Shown: one piece after another, positions 45,359 to 54,844 of the stretch
Layout: the number at the start of each line of letters is the position of its first letter
How positions within the stretch are numbered: position 1 is the first letter of the stretch
From: Prochlorococcus sp. AG-402-L09
GTDB lineage: Bacteria; Cyanobacteriota; Cyanobacteriia; PCC-6307; Cyanobiaceae
Reading direction: 5' to 3'
NCBI GenBank assembly: GCA_003216715.1
Contig: QCIK01000005.1
Coordinates: 62,001-126,000, forward strand
DNA length: 64,000 bases
Notes under the pieces: generated by a model
The model's input: the letters and a program-made list of their open reading frames with translations, nothing else
Databases searched by the model: none
What the model was told of the DNA's origin: nothing
Position numbers and translations under genes: made by a program

Positions 45359-46519
45359 TTGACTAAGCTTCAAACCAAAAAAGAATCTCTAAATACATAT
45401 AGTGTTAAAGAATTAAATGAATCTATTGGTTTATTATTGTCAAGAGGATTTGCTCCAAAGTTTATACTTAAAGCGACTGTTTCTAAAGCACAGATAAAAA
45501 AAGGTCATTTATGGTTGACTTTCACCGATGGCAAATCAAGTGTGGATGGAGTTGCATGGTCATCAACAATCAAGTCTTTAAAATTTTTACCAAAGCAAGA
45601 TGATGGCGTTGTTATTATTGGAAAGTTAAATTTCTGGGAATCGCAAGCAAGAATATCTGTACAAGTTTTTGATATTCGAGCAAGTATTTCTACTGTTTTT
45701 AAGAAGTTCGAAATAGTTAAATCAAAACTTATGAAAGAAGGTTTGTTAGATGAGGCATTAAGAAGAAAATTACCAAAATATCCTAATTCAATTGGTATTC
45801 TTACAAGTGTTCCCAGCTCTGCTTTGGCCGATATGCTTAGAACCGCTAAGGAAAGATGGCCCTTAACAAAATTGCATATAATTCCTATTCCAGTCCAAGG
45901 TAATCATGAAAACGAAGTTAAGTCTATTTTAAGTAACTTGAAAAAAAACAAGTTAGAGTTAAATGCGATAATTATTGCTAGAGGAGGGGGCAGCAGAGAA
46001 GATTTAATGCTGTTCGATAGTGAAATAATCGCCAAGGAAATCGCAACATTTCCTATTCCTGTGATCACAGGAATAGGGCACGAAGATGATCTAACAGTTT
46101 CTGATCTTGTTTCAGATCATAGATCTGCTACGCCAACAGCAGCAATTGTTGATTTATTACCGTCAAGAGAAATTGAAAAAAATAATTTTTTGCAAAATAA
46201 AACAACTTTCAAAAATTATTTGAAATTGTTTTTTCAAAATAAAAAGAATTCTTTAATTACTAAAAAATCTTTTTTTCAAGCGCACTCACCTCGTCTATTA
46301 ATTAAAACAAAAAGAACAAAATTAAAATATATGTGTGAGCTTTTGAATGCTCTTTCTCCAGAAAAATGGTTAAAAAGAGGTTTTGTATTGATTACTGATG
46401 AGAAAGGTAATTCGATTTATAGTGTAAAAAGTCTTAAGGAAAAAGATAAACTCTTAGTTCAATTTTCTGATGGAAAAATTATCGCAGAGGTGGATAGTCT
46501 GAATTATGATAAAATATAA
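45359..46519 (+). CDS. xseA: Exodeoxyribonuclease VII large subunit
   Basis: 386 residues from TTG, shorter than the 450 of E. coli but normal for picocyanobacteria. An N-terminal OB-fold (about 15-105, with SVKELNESIG opening) is followed by the catalytic region with PKYPNSIGILTSVPSSALADML, IIARGGGSREDLMLF and VITGIGHEDDLTVSDLVSDHRSATPTAA. Cuts single-stranded DNA from both ends with many XseB subunits. xseB lies 27 bp downstream. Confidence 0.95.
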   Translation: MTKLQTKKESLNTYSVKELNESIGLLLSRGFAPKFILKATVSKAQIKKGHLWLTFTDGKSSVDGVAWSSTIKSLKFLPKQDDGVVIIGKLNFWESQARISVQVFDIRASISTVFKKFEIVKSKLMKEGLLDEALRRKLPKYPNSIGILTSVPSSALADMLRTAKERWPLTKLHIIPIPVQGNHENEVKSILSNLKKNKLELNAIIIARGGGSREDLMLFDSEIIAKEIATFPIPVITGIGHEDDLTVSDLVSDHRSATPTAAIVDLLPSREIEKNNFLQNKTTFKNYLKLFFQNKKNSLITKKSFFQAHSPRLLIKTKRTKLKYMCELLNALSPEKWLKRGFVLITDEKGNSIYSVKSLKEKDKLLVQFSDGKIIAEVDSLNYDKI

Positions 46520-46546
46520 ATTTATTAACTAATAACCTTATATTCT

Positions 46547-46837
46547 ATGACATTTGCAAATGAGGGTAAAAAAAAACATATAGCAAAGTCTAAGAAAGTA
46601 AATAACATCAAAAATATAGAAATTTTCAAAAAAGATATTAAGAAATTAAGTTTTGAAGAATCTATCTTTGAATTGGAATCCATTTTGACAAATGTACAAG
46701 ATGAAAACATTTCACTAGATAAAATTCAAATTAATTATATTAAAGGTCATTTATTACTTAAACATTGTGAGGAGCTACTTGAATTTGTTGAACAAGAGAT
46801 TAATGAGATAAATCCGGAATTTTTAAATTTAGAATGA
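46547..46837 (+). CDS. xseB: Exodeoxyribonuclease VII small subunit
   Basis: 96 residues. A polar N-terminus of 35 residues, then the XseB helical hairpin: SFEESIFELESILTNVQDENISLDKIQINYIKGHLLLKHCEELL. Binds XseA to make ExoVII. Its position right after xseA supports the call. Its convergent neighbour ends 2 bp away. Confidence 0.92.
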   Translation: MTFANEGKKKHIAKSKKVNNIKNIEIFKKDIKKLSFEESIFELESILTNVQDENISLDKIQINYIKGHLLLKHCEELLEFVEQEINEINPEFLNLE

Positions 46838-46839
46838 TT

Positions 46840-47169
46840 TTATTGATCTATCTCTTCGGATTTGATATCAATTGTTGCTGCACTTGCAGGCATATTTTCG
46901 TTAATATCATTAGCATTTTCTATAATTGTTCCGCATATTGGACAAATAATTTGATTATTTAGAAAACTTGAGCCACAAGCTTCACAGGTTTGTAAATTTG
47001 ATTGGATTCTTTTCCAAGCAAACCATCCAACTCCTCCTAAAATTAATGGTATTATTGTAATTATAAGGAATATTCCACCTGCTAAATCAATAATAAATTT
47101 CCCAGCTGGTGTAGGCAAAATAACAAGTAAAATAAAGACCATCCAAATTAATGAAGATGGCTTATTCAT
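46840..47169 (-). CDS. Membrane protein with a zinc ribbon
   Basis: 109 residues. Two membrane spans (about 7-23 and 33-51), then a zinc ribbon with two CxxC pairs: CEACGSSF and CPICGTII, separated by eight residues. An acidic tail follows. Small zinc-ribbon membrane proteins are common in cyanobacteria without known roles. Start ATG at 47169. Confidence 0.65.
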   Translation of the reverse strand: MNKPSSLIWMVFILLVILPTPAGKFIIDLAGGIFLIITIIPLILGGVGWFAWKRIQSNLQTCEACGSSFLNNQIICPICGTIIENANDINENMPASAATIDIKSEEIDQ

Positions 47170-47231
47170 AACTATTTTAGTGATTTACCTATGCATTCTA
47201 AGTTAAATCTTGCTTACTGTTTCCTTGATGT

Positions 47232-48146
47232 TTAAACGTATCGATTACGTCGCATACTTGCAATGACAACGCTCCAACATTGACCAAAATAAATAATCAC
47301 TCCTACCATCCACACCCAAAGAGTTAGAACTAATACTCCTCCAATGAATCCATAAGCTTGAAATCTTGACCCTAAAGAGAGGATACTTCTGCTAACTGCT
47401 AAATTTAGAATAGTTAGTAAAGTTCCAATCATAAAAGCTCCAGGGATTAGTGGCTTCAAAGGGACTCTTCTACTTGGAAGTAAACCCTGTAAAAGTAATG
47501 CCATGGTTGAAAATCCTATTAAAGGAAGCATAAATTGCCCAACTTGAAGCACGGGTATTTTTGACATTGCGTTTTCAAGCCAAGGTGTTGTATTTGATAA
47601 TTCTTCCAAAACTGCGCCAGGGATCATACGAATATTCGCACTAATTTGATCTATAACCATTAAAAAACCAACTAATAAAACGACAAAAAAGGCTTCTATT
47701 CGATTTCTGATAAATCGAAATGCTTGAATTTTAAGAGGGTCTGGTTTTGATTTAATTGGTAGAACGTCTTCCCATAATCTATCTGCTCCTCTTTGTAAGG
47801 TTAGATAGGCATTGCCTGCTGTGATCATTAAGAACATTGCTCCAAGTATTCCTGCTCCAAATCCTTGATTAACTAATTTCACTAGTGTTGAATCAACTAA
47901 GCCAACTACTGATGGAGGTAAAACTTGAGCAGCGAGAGCAATGATTTGTTGATCTAATCCTTGCTGTTTGCCTAAAAACCATGAAGCAACTGATAGGGAT
48001 ATTAGTAATATGGGGAAGAATGACTGAAGAGTGTAATAAGCAAATGCTGCACTCAAATCTACGCAATCACACTTAGACCATCTTTCATAAGCTCTCCAGA
48101 GGCTGCTAAAAAACCATTTTGCTTTTTGACTCCAGTTCAAGCCCAC
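47232..48146 (-). CDS. YihY/BrkB-family membrane protein
   Basis: 304 residues with about six membrane helices. Characteristic YihY features: AFYTLQSFFPILLISLSVASWF near residue 35, the central amphipathic part and the C-terminal FIGGVLVLTLWVWMVGVIIYFGQCWSVV. Once mislabelled RNase BN; it is an integral membrane protein of unknown transport or envelope role. It starts at ATG 48146. Confidence 0.85.
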   Translation of the reverse strand: MGLNWSQKAKWFFSSLWRAYERWSKCDCVDLSAAFAYYTLQSFFPILLISLSVASWFLGKQQGLDQQIIALAAQVLPPSVVGLVDSTLVKLVNQGFGAGILGAMFLMITAGNAYLTLQRGADRLWEDVLPIKSKPDPLKIQAFRFIRNRIEAFFVVLLVGFLMVIDQISANIRMIPGAVLEELSNTTPWLENAMSKIPVLQVGQFMLPLIGFSTMALLLQGLLPSRRVPLKPLIPGAFMIGTLLTILNLAVSRSILSLGSRFQAYGFIGGVLVLTLWVWMVGVIIYFGQCWSVVIASMRRNRYV

Positions 48147-48279
48147 TTTGGTCTTAAGTATTTACTATTAAGCTAGCGCCTAGTGAGAAGATTTTTCTAA
48201 GCTTAATCGGTAGATTTAAAATCATTTATCTGTTTAGTAAATCAAAATTCATTTATAAATATAAAAAGCATATTTTGAA

Positions 48280-49098
48280 TTAACTATCTTGGATTAAAGC
48301 TGAAGCCCAAGGCAGCATCTTGTTCAATTGATCTTGAGATGATGCTGTTAATAATGGAAAATTAACAGAAGTAAGATCTGTTCCTGACAGAATATCTTTT
48401 GGATTAGTTCCCAACCATTTTATCAGACAGTTAAGTTCCTCAAGAATTAACCATGCTGCTGCAATATCCCAGATTTTTGGTGTTGCCTCTAAGGCAGCAA
48501 TCGTTTGACCAATCGCAACACTAGTCATATTTAAACTTGAAACTCCAAGTAATCTGATTTTCCCTGGGAAAGATTTCTCTGGTTTCATTTGTAGAACTTT
48601 AATGGAGCGGCTACAAAGGGAAATGCAGTCACTATTTTTTTTGAAGCGAGACTCAGCTTTAAGTGGCTTGTTGTTTAGCCAAACTCCTTTTCCTCTAATG
48701 GCGAAAATTCTTTTTTTCAGAGCGGGTATGTCAAGAAAAGCTGTCTCAGGTTGCCCATTTTTGAAACGTGCTATTGATATTGCCCAGTATGGAATACCCG
48801 CTGCGAAATTAGTTGTTCCGTCAAGCGGGTCAACTACCCAATATTCACTTGAACTAGGAATTGATTTATTACCTTCTTCACTCAAGACACCCTCTCCATT
48901 AGCAATTTCCCCTAAACCTTGAACTATTGTTTTATCACTCCATCTATCGCACTCTGTGATCAAGGTTCCATCAGGTTTTATATCAGAATTGATTTGACCA
49001 AAATCTTGAAGTTGACGTTTCCCAACCTCATCAACTAACTGATGAATTGAAATGAGTTGTGTTTTGCTCAAAGGGTTAGATATAGAATTTTGATTCAT
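48280..49098 (-). CDS. Inositol-monophosphatase-family phosphatase
   Basis: 272 residues. Metal-dependent phosphatase with DPLDGTTNF (about 92-100), LSEEGNK upstream, and WDIAAAWLI (about 218-226), the three metal-site motifs of the family. Cyanobacterial members hydrolyse inositol-1-phosphate, fructose bisphosphate-like substrates or PAP. Exact substrate unclear. Transcribed with TolC and DUF512 genes on the same strand (17 bp gap after the TolC stop). Confidence 0.85.
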   Translation of the reverse strand: MNQNSISNPLSKTQLISIHQLVDEVGKRQLQDFGQINSDIKPDGTLITECDRWSDKTIVQGLGEIANGEGVLSEEGNKSIPSSSEYWVVDPLDGTTNFAAGIPYWAISIARFKNGQPETAFLDIPALKKRIFAIRGKGVWLNNKPLKAESRFKKNSDCISLCSRSIKVLQMKPEKSFPGKIRLLGVSSLNMTSVAIGQTIAALEATPKIWDIAAAWLILEELNCLIKWLGTNPKDILSGTDLTSVNFPLLTASSQDQLNKMLPWASALIQDS

Positions 49099-49116
49099 TG
49101 TTATTAAGTGAAAAGC

Positions 49117-50694
49117 CTATAGCTGACATAAAGGAATTAAATTTGATTCATATAAATTGGATTTACTTTCTGCATCCTTTTGATTAAGTTGATTAACTTT
49201 TATATCACATGGTTGGATTCTATCTATACCAGTGTGCCTACTTAAATCAGCTAATAAAATGTTATGGCTAGTGACAGCAATAATATAACGAACCTCGGAA
49301 TCTGTTAAATCTCTTTGGTTATTTACAACTTCTCGTTGTGTAGTAATACCTGAATTATATCTAAGCTTTGCAAGTCTCAAAGACTCTCTTGCAGATAAAA
49401 CTTCCATATAAGAAGAAGAAATATTTAATTTGGCTGTTTCTAGTTTAAAGAATACTTCTTCAACTTCTTTTCTGATTTGAGCTCTTCTAAGTGCAAAATT
49501 CATCTTTGCTTCTTCTGCTTTACTTTTGTTGTAATTATACAAAGATCTTGACTTGCCTCCATCAAAAATAAACCAAGTTGCATTAAGACCAATAGTGTTA
49601 GAAAAATTAGAAGATGTATTATTAGTATTTGGAGATATCTGATTCAACTCACCTTTAGCAAATGAAGAAGTAGATGTATTGACTAAGCTTACTTTTGGTT
49701 GCCCAGCTGCCAATGCTGCATTGGCATTACTATTATTAATTGATATATCTAACAGGATACTATCAAGTTCTTTCCTTGAATTATAAGCTGCAATAATGCT
49801 ATCTTCTAATGATAAATCCCATATACCCATTACTTTGGTTTTTGAGCCAATTAATGGCGTTACATCTTCTGGAAGATTAAGTATTTCAGCAAGAGATCTT
49901 TGACCTATTTTTTGATCTCCTGATTTCATATTTAATAATTGTTGATCTCTAGCTAGCTGTGTTTTTGCTTGTAGAACTTCTAACTTTGTTCCAATACCTG
50001 CTTCAAATCTAATTTCTGCGTCTTTTAATCCAAGAGTCGAAGATTCTATCGATTTCTTTGCTACTTCTATTTCTTCATTAGATTTTTGCAGACTGTAATA
50101 GCGCTTCTTTGCCTCTAGTTTTAAATCTCTTAAAATTATTGAGTACGAATATTTTGCCTTTTCAAAACTATCTTTAGCTGATGCTATTTCGGGAACTCTT
50201 GCGGGATTAATTAAATCCCATTTGATTTGAGCACTAATAGAAGAACTCCATTGTTTACTAGAAGTGTCTTTTATTAAATTAGATTCATTATAATTACTAG
50301 ATTCAAAATATTGAGGAATGCCATTAGCTGATAGGTTTAATGTAGGGTACCAGGAGGATAACGAACTTCTTAATAATGATTTTGCTTGATCAATTTTTTC
50401 TAAGTGAACCTTTATTGTTCTATTGTTATTTATAAGTATATTTTCTAATTCATCTAGATTAATATTTTTATAAGTTTTTACCAATACGTCTCTAGATTTG
50501 GATGGTACAAAAAGATCATTGGGTGAAGCTACTTTATATAAACTTCCTTGCCTTTTGGAACTTTGATTTGTATTTAAGTCTGCTGACATCCTTGCTTTAG
50601 AAATTATTTTTTGTGAACTTGTAGCCCATAAAGGATTTATCCCAGATACAAATAAACCTGCAACAATTAGGAACTTTCTCTTCACTCTCCTCAT
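49117..50694 (-). CDS. TolC-family outer membrane channel protein
   Basis: 525 residues from ATG 50694, which is followed by a signal peptide (RRVKRKFLIVAGLFVSGINPLWA); an upstream Met at 50745 would overlap DUF512 and add non-signal residues. Then two TolC repeats with long helices; typical FEAGIGTKLEVLQAKTQLARDQQ and RYNSGITTQREVVNNQRDLTDSE. It forms the outer-membrane exit duct for type I secretion or multidrug efflux. The single Prochlorococcus TolC likely serves several pumps. Starts 37 bp after DUF512. Confidence 0.88.
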   Translation of the reverse strand: MRRVKRKFLIVAGLFVSGINPLWATSSQKIISKARMSADLNTNQSSKRQGSLYKVASPNDLFVPSKSRDVLVKTYKNINLDELENILINNNRTIKVHLEKIDQAKSLLRSSLSSWYPTLNLSANGIPQYFESSNYNESNLIKDTSSKQWSSSISAQIKWDLINPARVPEIASAKDSFEKAKYSYSIILRDLKLEAKKRYYSLQKSNEEIEVAKKSIESSTLGLKDAEIRFEAGIGTKLEVLQAKTQLARDQQLLNMKSGDQKIGQRSLAEILNLPEDVTPLIGSKTKVMGIWDLSLEDSIIAAYNSRKELDSILLDISINNSNANAALAAGQPKVSLVNTSTSSFAKGELNQISPNTNNTSSNFSNTIGLNATWFIFDGGKSRSLYNYNKSKAEEAKMNFALRRAQIRKEVEEVFFKLETAKLNISSSYMEVLSARESLRLAKLRYNSGITTQREVVNNQRDLTDSEVRYIIAVTSHNILLADLSRHTGIDRIQPCDIKVNQLNQKDAESKSNLYESNLIPLCQL

Positions 50695-50731
50695 AGTTAT
50701 GTGAAAAACTGAGATGGGTTTAGTAAAACAA

Positions 50732-52081
50732 TTATGCTTTACCAAGTGCTTTGTTCACGATGTCATTTGCATCATGGACAATTCTTATAGACACTTTAAG
50801 TGACGAAGAGAGCTCTTGAAGTGTCATGTCATCAAGAAAAATTTTTTCACCTTGTCTTAGCATGACTGATGGAAGAAGTAACTCATCGCCTAATTCTTTT
50901 CCTTTAAGTCCTTTAATCAGGTCTTGACCGGTTAATAAACCAGTAACTATTTGTTCTTGGCCCCAATAAGGACTTGGAAGGCCATATAGATGAAGTGTAA
51001 AATTATTTATTTTATTTAGTTCTTTGCATGGCTTCTGTAATTCATTATCAACAAGTTTGCCAACAACCCAGCTACAGGTCCTCTTTTGATCAATTTTGAT
51101 AGGAAGATTTCTTGTGGCTTCATCCATAGCTCTAAGAAAGCTTCGAATACTTCCTACCCCATTCTCTTTTTGAGGTAAATCTTCATAAGAATTTAGTGAG
51201 GGCAAAGGCTTCTTCGCTATTAAATACCATTCATCAGATAACCAGGCAAAACGGGAACCCGATAATTTATAGAATTTTTTCTGCATTGACTCAACTTGAT
51301 TGATGACTTTTGTCGCACAATCAGAATCCACGGGTATGAGACCATCATTGCTGGGGCGAAACCTTGTTAATCCAACTGGAACTACTGCTGCTGAAAGGAC
51401 AACGGGAAAATCTCCTTGCGCAAAACTATATAGATCTTGAATGGTTTTTTCTAAAGCTTTTCCATCATTTATTTCAGGACAAACAACAATTTGAGCATGA
51501 ATTTGTATTTTCTTTTCTGAGAACCAAGCTAATTGATTTAAAAGGTCAATAGCTTTAGGATTCCTTAGTAATTTGGACCTTAAATAAGGTTCTGTTGCAT
51601 GCACTGATACAAATAGAGGAGTAAGTCTTTGTTGATCAATTCTCAGCCAGTCTTGTTCGGAAAGATTTGTAAGTGTTAAGTAAGAACCATATAAAAAACT
51701 TAGCCTGTAGTCGTCGTCTTTTAGATACAAGCTTTTTCTTTTTCCTGAAGGCTGTTGGTCAATAAAACAAAATGGACATTTATTATTGCATTGTTTTAAT
51801 CCATCAAATAAAGCTTCAGTAAAAGCAAGTCCTAACTCATCGTCATAATCTTTTTCTATGTTAATTGTATGTTTTTTACCTTTTTCATCTAATATTGTTA
51901 GTTGAATATTTTCTTCAGCAATAAGAAATTTGTAATCAATAAGATCTCTTGGCTTTACACCATTAATACTAATTAATTGATCTCCAACTTCAAATCCAAG
52001 TTCCTCCCCTATTGAGCCTTCCTCGATAGATGCAACAACAGCAGGTTTTATTTTGTTTTTAGTTATCTTTACTGTGGTCAT
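50732..52081 (-). CDS. DUF512 / radical-SAM-like Fe-S protein with PDZ domain
   Basis: 449 residues. N-terminal PDZ-like domain (about 15-75), a linker, then the radical-SAM-style cysteines C98, C102 and C105 (CX3CX2C in CNNKCPFCFIDQQP), a partial TIM barrel, and the DUF512 C-terminal half. These proteins are conserved in cyanobacteria and some Firmicutes, with no demonstrated reaction. The PDZ may bind a C-terminal tail or membrane partner. Its 3' neighbour is TolC, 37 bp on. Confidence 0.8.
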   Translation of the reverse strand: MTTVKITKNKIKPAVVASIEEGSIGEELGFEVGDQLISINGVKPRDLIDYKFLIAEENIQLTILDEKGKKHTINIEKDYDDELGLAFTEALFDGLKQCNNKCPFCFIDQQPSGKRKSLYLKDDDYRLSFLYGSYLTLTNLSEQDWLRIDQQRLTPLFVSVHATEPYLRSKLLRNPKAIDLLNQLAWFSEKKIQIHAQIVVCPEINDGKALEKTIQDLYSFAQGDFPVVLSAAVVPVGLTRFRPSNDGLIPVDSDCATKVINQVESMQKKFYKLSGSRFAWLSDEWYLIAKKPLPSLNSYEDLPQKENGVGSIRSFLRAMDEATRNLPIKIDQKRTCSWVVGKLVDNELQKPCKELNKINNFTLHLYGLPSPYWGQEQIVTGLLTGQDLIKGLKGKELGDELLLPSVMLRQGEKIFLDDMTLQELSSSLKVSIRIVHDANDIVNKALGKA

Positions 52082-52181
52082 ATACTCCTCAACAAGAAAA
52101 TAAATTTTTATACTTTTCGAGTGGTTTGAAAAAAATAAAATGATCTTGATGAATCATTTATTTATTCAATATAAGTAAATT

Positions 52182-52302
52182 TTCAATAAAAAGTACTTAA
52201 TAAGTTTTTTGAATCATCTCTTTTTCTAAGGATTAAAAAAACTGCTCCTTAAAAAGCATTGCAAATATTGAAATTAACAAGTTTTTAAGGATTTTTTTTT
52301 TT
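52182..52302 (+). ncRNA. Candidate small RNA or attenuator leader (orphan promoter and terminator)
   Basis: A plus-strand -35/-10 pair (TTGATG 52146-52151, 18-bp gap, TATAAG 52170-52175) would start a transcript near 52182. It would end at a strong terminator: TCCTTAAAAA (52246-52255) pairs with TTTTTAAGGA (52282-52291), followed by T11 (52292-52302). A rival pairing AAGGA (52228-52232) with TCCTT (52246-52250) shares the same left arm, so a terminator/antiterminator choice is possible. No gene on this strand lies upstream. The rest of the 389-bp gap (52303-52470) is AT-rich with nothing clear. The next gene is DUF3120 at 52471. Confidence 0.4.
52246..52302 (+). terminator. Orphan intrinsic terminator upstream of DUF3120
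   Basis: A 10-bp inverted repeat (52246-52255 with 52282-52291, 26-nt loop), then T11. It points right, and no plus-strand gene precedes it: the gene to the left (DUF512) runs on the minus strand and starts at 52081. It would therefore end a short RNA, or regulate readthrough into DUF3120 and nadB. Confidence 0.55.
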
Positions 52303-52470
52303 ACTTTGTTTTTTGTATTCTGAAGACTGTTTGGTTTGGGTATCGACTTGAATGTAAATTCATAGAAGGTTGAGCTGAAAACCAACTCAGTTTTATTAAT
52401 TCTGATTTACTCAAACAATCCCATCAAGCCCATAAATCAAGAAACTTCCTACCTTTCAAAGCCAAGGACA

Positions 52471-53130
52471 TTGCAATTTTGGGCTAGCACTATGGTTGTC
52501 CTGCCTGTTTTTGTTCAGGCTCCATGGGTTCATGTTTTCCCTTTTTCAGCTTTTTTATTTAGTTTCATAATATTTTTTCTTGGATTTTATTTACTTAAAT
52601 TTTCAAGTGAGAGATGGTCCTCTGTTGGTTCACTATTGGTTGGAGTGAGTTGGAGTTGGTTGGGAGGATGTCTTTTTTGGGGATGGTTAAGAGCTCATCC
52701 TGTTTGGCATTTGCCTGTTGAGTCAATAGCTTTGCCAATAGCAATAAGTCTCTTAAAGACTCGATGGAAAATAGGAGCTAGTTTCTACTTAGCATCTTTA
52801 TTAGGAACTGCTTTTACTGACATAATGATTGTTTTAACAGGTGTCATGAAGGCTTGGCCCGAAGTTGTAGATGCGCCTTTTTCAGAAGCCTCCAAACTGT
52901 TGAGTTTCACTGCGGAAAAATTATTGGAACCTTTTTCTTTACTTGCCATTTTTATTGCGGCACTTTTAATAATTTTGATAGCAAATTGGATGAATCAAAA
53001 ATCAAAAAGGGAACCTTTATCTTCTGATGCTTGGCTTGTATCAAGTTCAGCTTTGACAACAACCTTATGGGTTGATGGCTTATTTTTTGCAACCACCTTG
53101 ATTCAGCCTCAATTAAGTGGATTGATCTAA
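52471..53130 (+). CDS. DUF3120 membrane protein
   Basis: 219 residues from TTG; about six membrane segments. Conserved region LPVFVQAPWVHVFPFSA and LVGVSWSWLGGCLFWGWLRAHPVWHLPVE, the family pattern of DUF3120, which is restricted to cyanobacteria and some plants. Function unknown. It may be read with nadB, 13 bp downstream. Confidence 0.75.
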   Translation: MQFWASTMVVLPVFVQAPWVHVFPFSAFLFSFIIFFLGFYLLKFSSERWSSVGSLLVGVSWSWLGGCLFWGWLRAHPVWHLPVESIALPIAISLLKTRWKIGASFYLASLLGTAFTDIMIVLTGVMKAWPEVVDAPFSEASKLLSFTAEKLLEPFSLLAIFIAALLIILIANWMNQKSKREPLSSDAWLVSSSALTTTLWVDGLFFATTLIQPQLSGLI

Positions 53131-53143
53131 AAACTAATATTTT

Positions 53144-54844
53144 ATGGACTTAAATACTGGATTTAATAAAAATGATATTTACTCAACTAATTGGGACGTA
53201 ATTGTTATTGGAGCAGGAGCTGCAGGCTTAATGTCTTCTCTTGAATTGCCATCAAATCTTAAGATTTTGCTGTTAAATCGCAATACTAGTAAGCGTTCTT
53301 CCAGTAGATGGGCACAAGGAGGAATGGCTGCTGTTACGCGAATTGAAGATAGTGAGGATATTCATGCTTTGGATACCATTAAAGCTGGGGCAGGGCTTTG
53401 CGATTATGAAGCAGTTCAGATGTTTGTTCAGAGTGCTCCGAGATTAGTGGATAGACTTTTAAAACTAGGGATGGAATTTGATAGAACCTCTGGGAAGTTA
53501 TCTACAACTCTTGAGGCTGCTCACTCTCATAGAAGAGTACTTCACGTAAAGGATAGAACTGGAAAGGCATTGGTTGATGTTCTTAATGAGCAGGTCGATC
53601 AAAGAGACAATGTTCTTCATCAAAGAGGAATAAGAGTTACCCAGATTTGGGTTGATAGAGGAAGATGTTCAGGGGTACAAGTTCTGGATGGACCGGCTTT
53701 GCGTTGGATAAAAGCAAAGGCAGTTGTTTTAGCTACCGGTGGCGGTGGCCATTTGTTTGCAAACACCACAAATCCAGCTCAAGCTGCAGGTGAGGGAATT
53801 GCTCTGGCGTGGAGGGCTGGGGCTGTCATAGAGGATCTCGAATTTTTCCAGTTTCATCCAACTGCGTTAAAACTTGATCATGCGCCTTCTTTTTTGATTT
53901 CTGAAGCTTTAAGAGGAGAGGGCGCTGTTTTGGTTGATTCACTCGGTGAAAGCCCAGTAGATCATCTTGAAGGGAAAGATCTTGCCTCAAGGGATCGAGT
54001 TAGTAGGGCATTGTTTAAAGCAATGCAAAAGCAAAAAGTTGATCACATTGGTCTTGATGTTAAATCTATTGTTGTTGAGGATGTAGAAGCGCGCTTTCCA
54101 TCAATTTTTCAAAGGTGCAGAGAGCTTGGCTTAGAACCTTTCAAAGAAGTAATACCCGTAGCTCCATCTGCCCATTATTGGATGGGAGGTGTGGCTACAA
54201 ACTTGAGGGCACAAACTAATATCAAAGGGCTTTTTGCAATAGGTGAGGTGGCGTGTACCGGTTTGCATGGTGCGAATAGGCTTGCAAGCAATTCATTAAT
54301 GGAGTGCTTAGTTTTTGCAAATCAAATGGGAAATATTGAATTATGTGATTTGAAAACCTCCGATATATCAGAAAAGAATTTAAGTTTTCACAAATCAAAT
54401 CTTCGCTGTTCAAAGGAAAAAGGAACTGAGTATTTAACGAAAGAGATCGAAAAACTTAGACAATTATGCTGGCGTGTGGCAGGAGTTGATCGATCCTCAA
54501 AAGGCATGAGTTCCGCTCTTGCAATAGTAAAACGGGATTATCAAAATCTTTTAAATGAACCATTATTAAATTTGGTGTTTTCTCAATCAAAAGATGCAAT
54601 TAATGGATTTGATGAAATTGCCAGGAGAGATCTTAATTTACTTCTTGATCTGAGTAATAGACAGATGTCAAGTTTGCTTATGTTGGAGGCTTGTTTATTT
54701 CGTAAAGAGAGTAGAGGAGGCCACTTTAGAGATGACTTTCCTAATTCAGTTCCTTTTTGGAAATGTCATACTCGCCAAATAAAAGGAAAAAATATTCATA
54801 CAAGACCCATTGTTGATAAAGCTACTGTTGCTAAAAATCTTTAG
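53144..54844 (+). CDS. nadB: L-aspartate oxidase
   Basis: 566 residues. FAD enzyme that oxidises aspartate to iminoaspartate, the first step of NAD synthesis. FAD-binding VIGAGAAGLMSSLEL near 20-34, the RWAQGGMAAV/SRVIH-type segment, the substrate loop FFQFHPTALK, and the GEVACTGLHGANRLASNSLMECLVF signature near 365-390. Length is normal. Ends 14 bp inside the convergent VKOR gene's end region. Confidence 0.94.
   Translation: MDLNTGFNKNDIYSTNWDVIVIGAGAAGLMSSLELPSNLKILLLNRNTSKRSSSRWAQGGMAAVTRIEDSEDIHALDTIKAGAGLCDYEAVQMFVQSAPRLVDRLLKLGMEFDRTSGKLSTTLEAAHSHRRVLHVKDRTGKALVDVLNEQVDQRDNVLHQRGIRVTQIWVDRGRCSGVQVLDGPALRWIKAKAVVLATGGGGHLFANTTNPAQAAGEGIALAWRAGAVIEDLEFFQFHPTALKLDHAPSFLISEALRGEGAVLVDSLGESPVDHLEGKDLASRDRVSRALFKAMQKQKVDHIGLDVKSIVVEDVEARFPSIFQRCRELGLEPFKEVIPVAPSAHYWMGGVATNLRAQTNIKGLFAIGEVACTGLHGANRLASNSLMECLVFANQMGNIELCDLKTSDISEKNLSFHKSNLRCSKEKGTEYLTKEIEKLRQLCWRVAGVDRSSKGMSSALAIVKRDYQNLLNEPLLNLVFSQSKDAINGFDEIARRDLNLLLDLSNRQMSSLLMLEACLFRKESRGGHFRDDFPNSVPFWKCHTRQIKGKNIHTRPIVDKATVAKNL

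Noticed and set aside
48602-48922. Plus-strand frame of 106 codons
   Set aside because: Antisense to the inositol-phosphatase-like gene with its conserved DPLDGTTNF motif.
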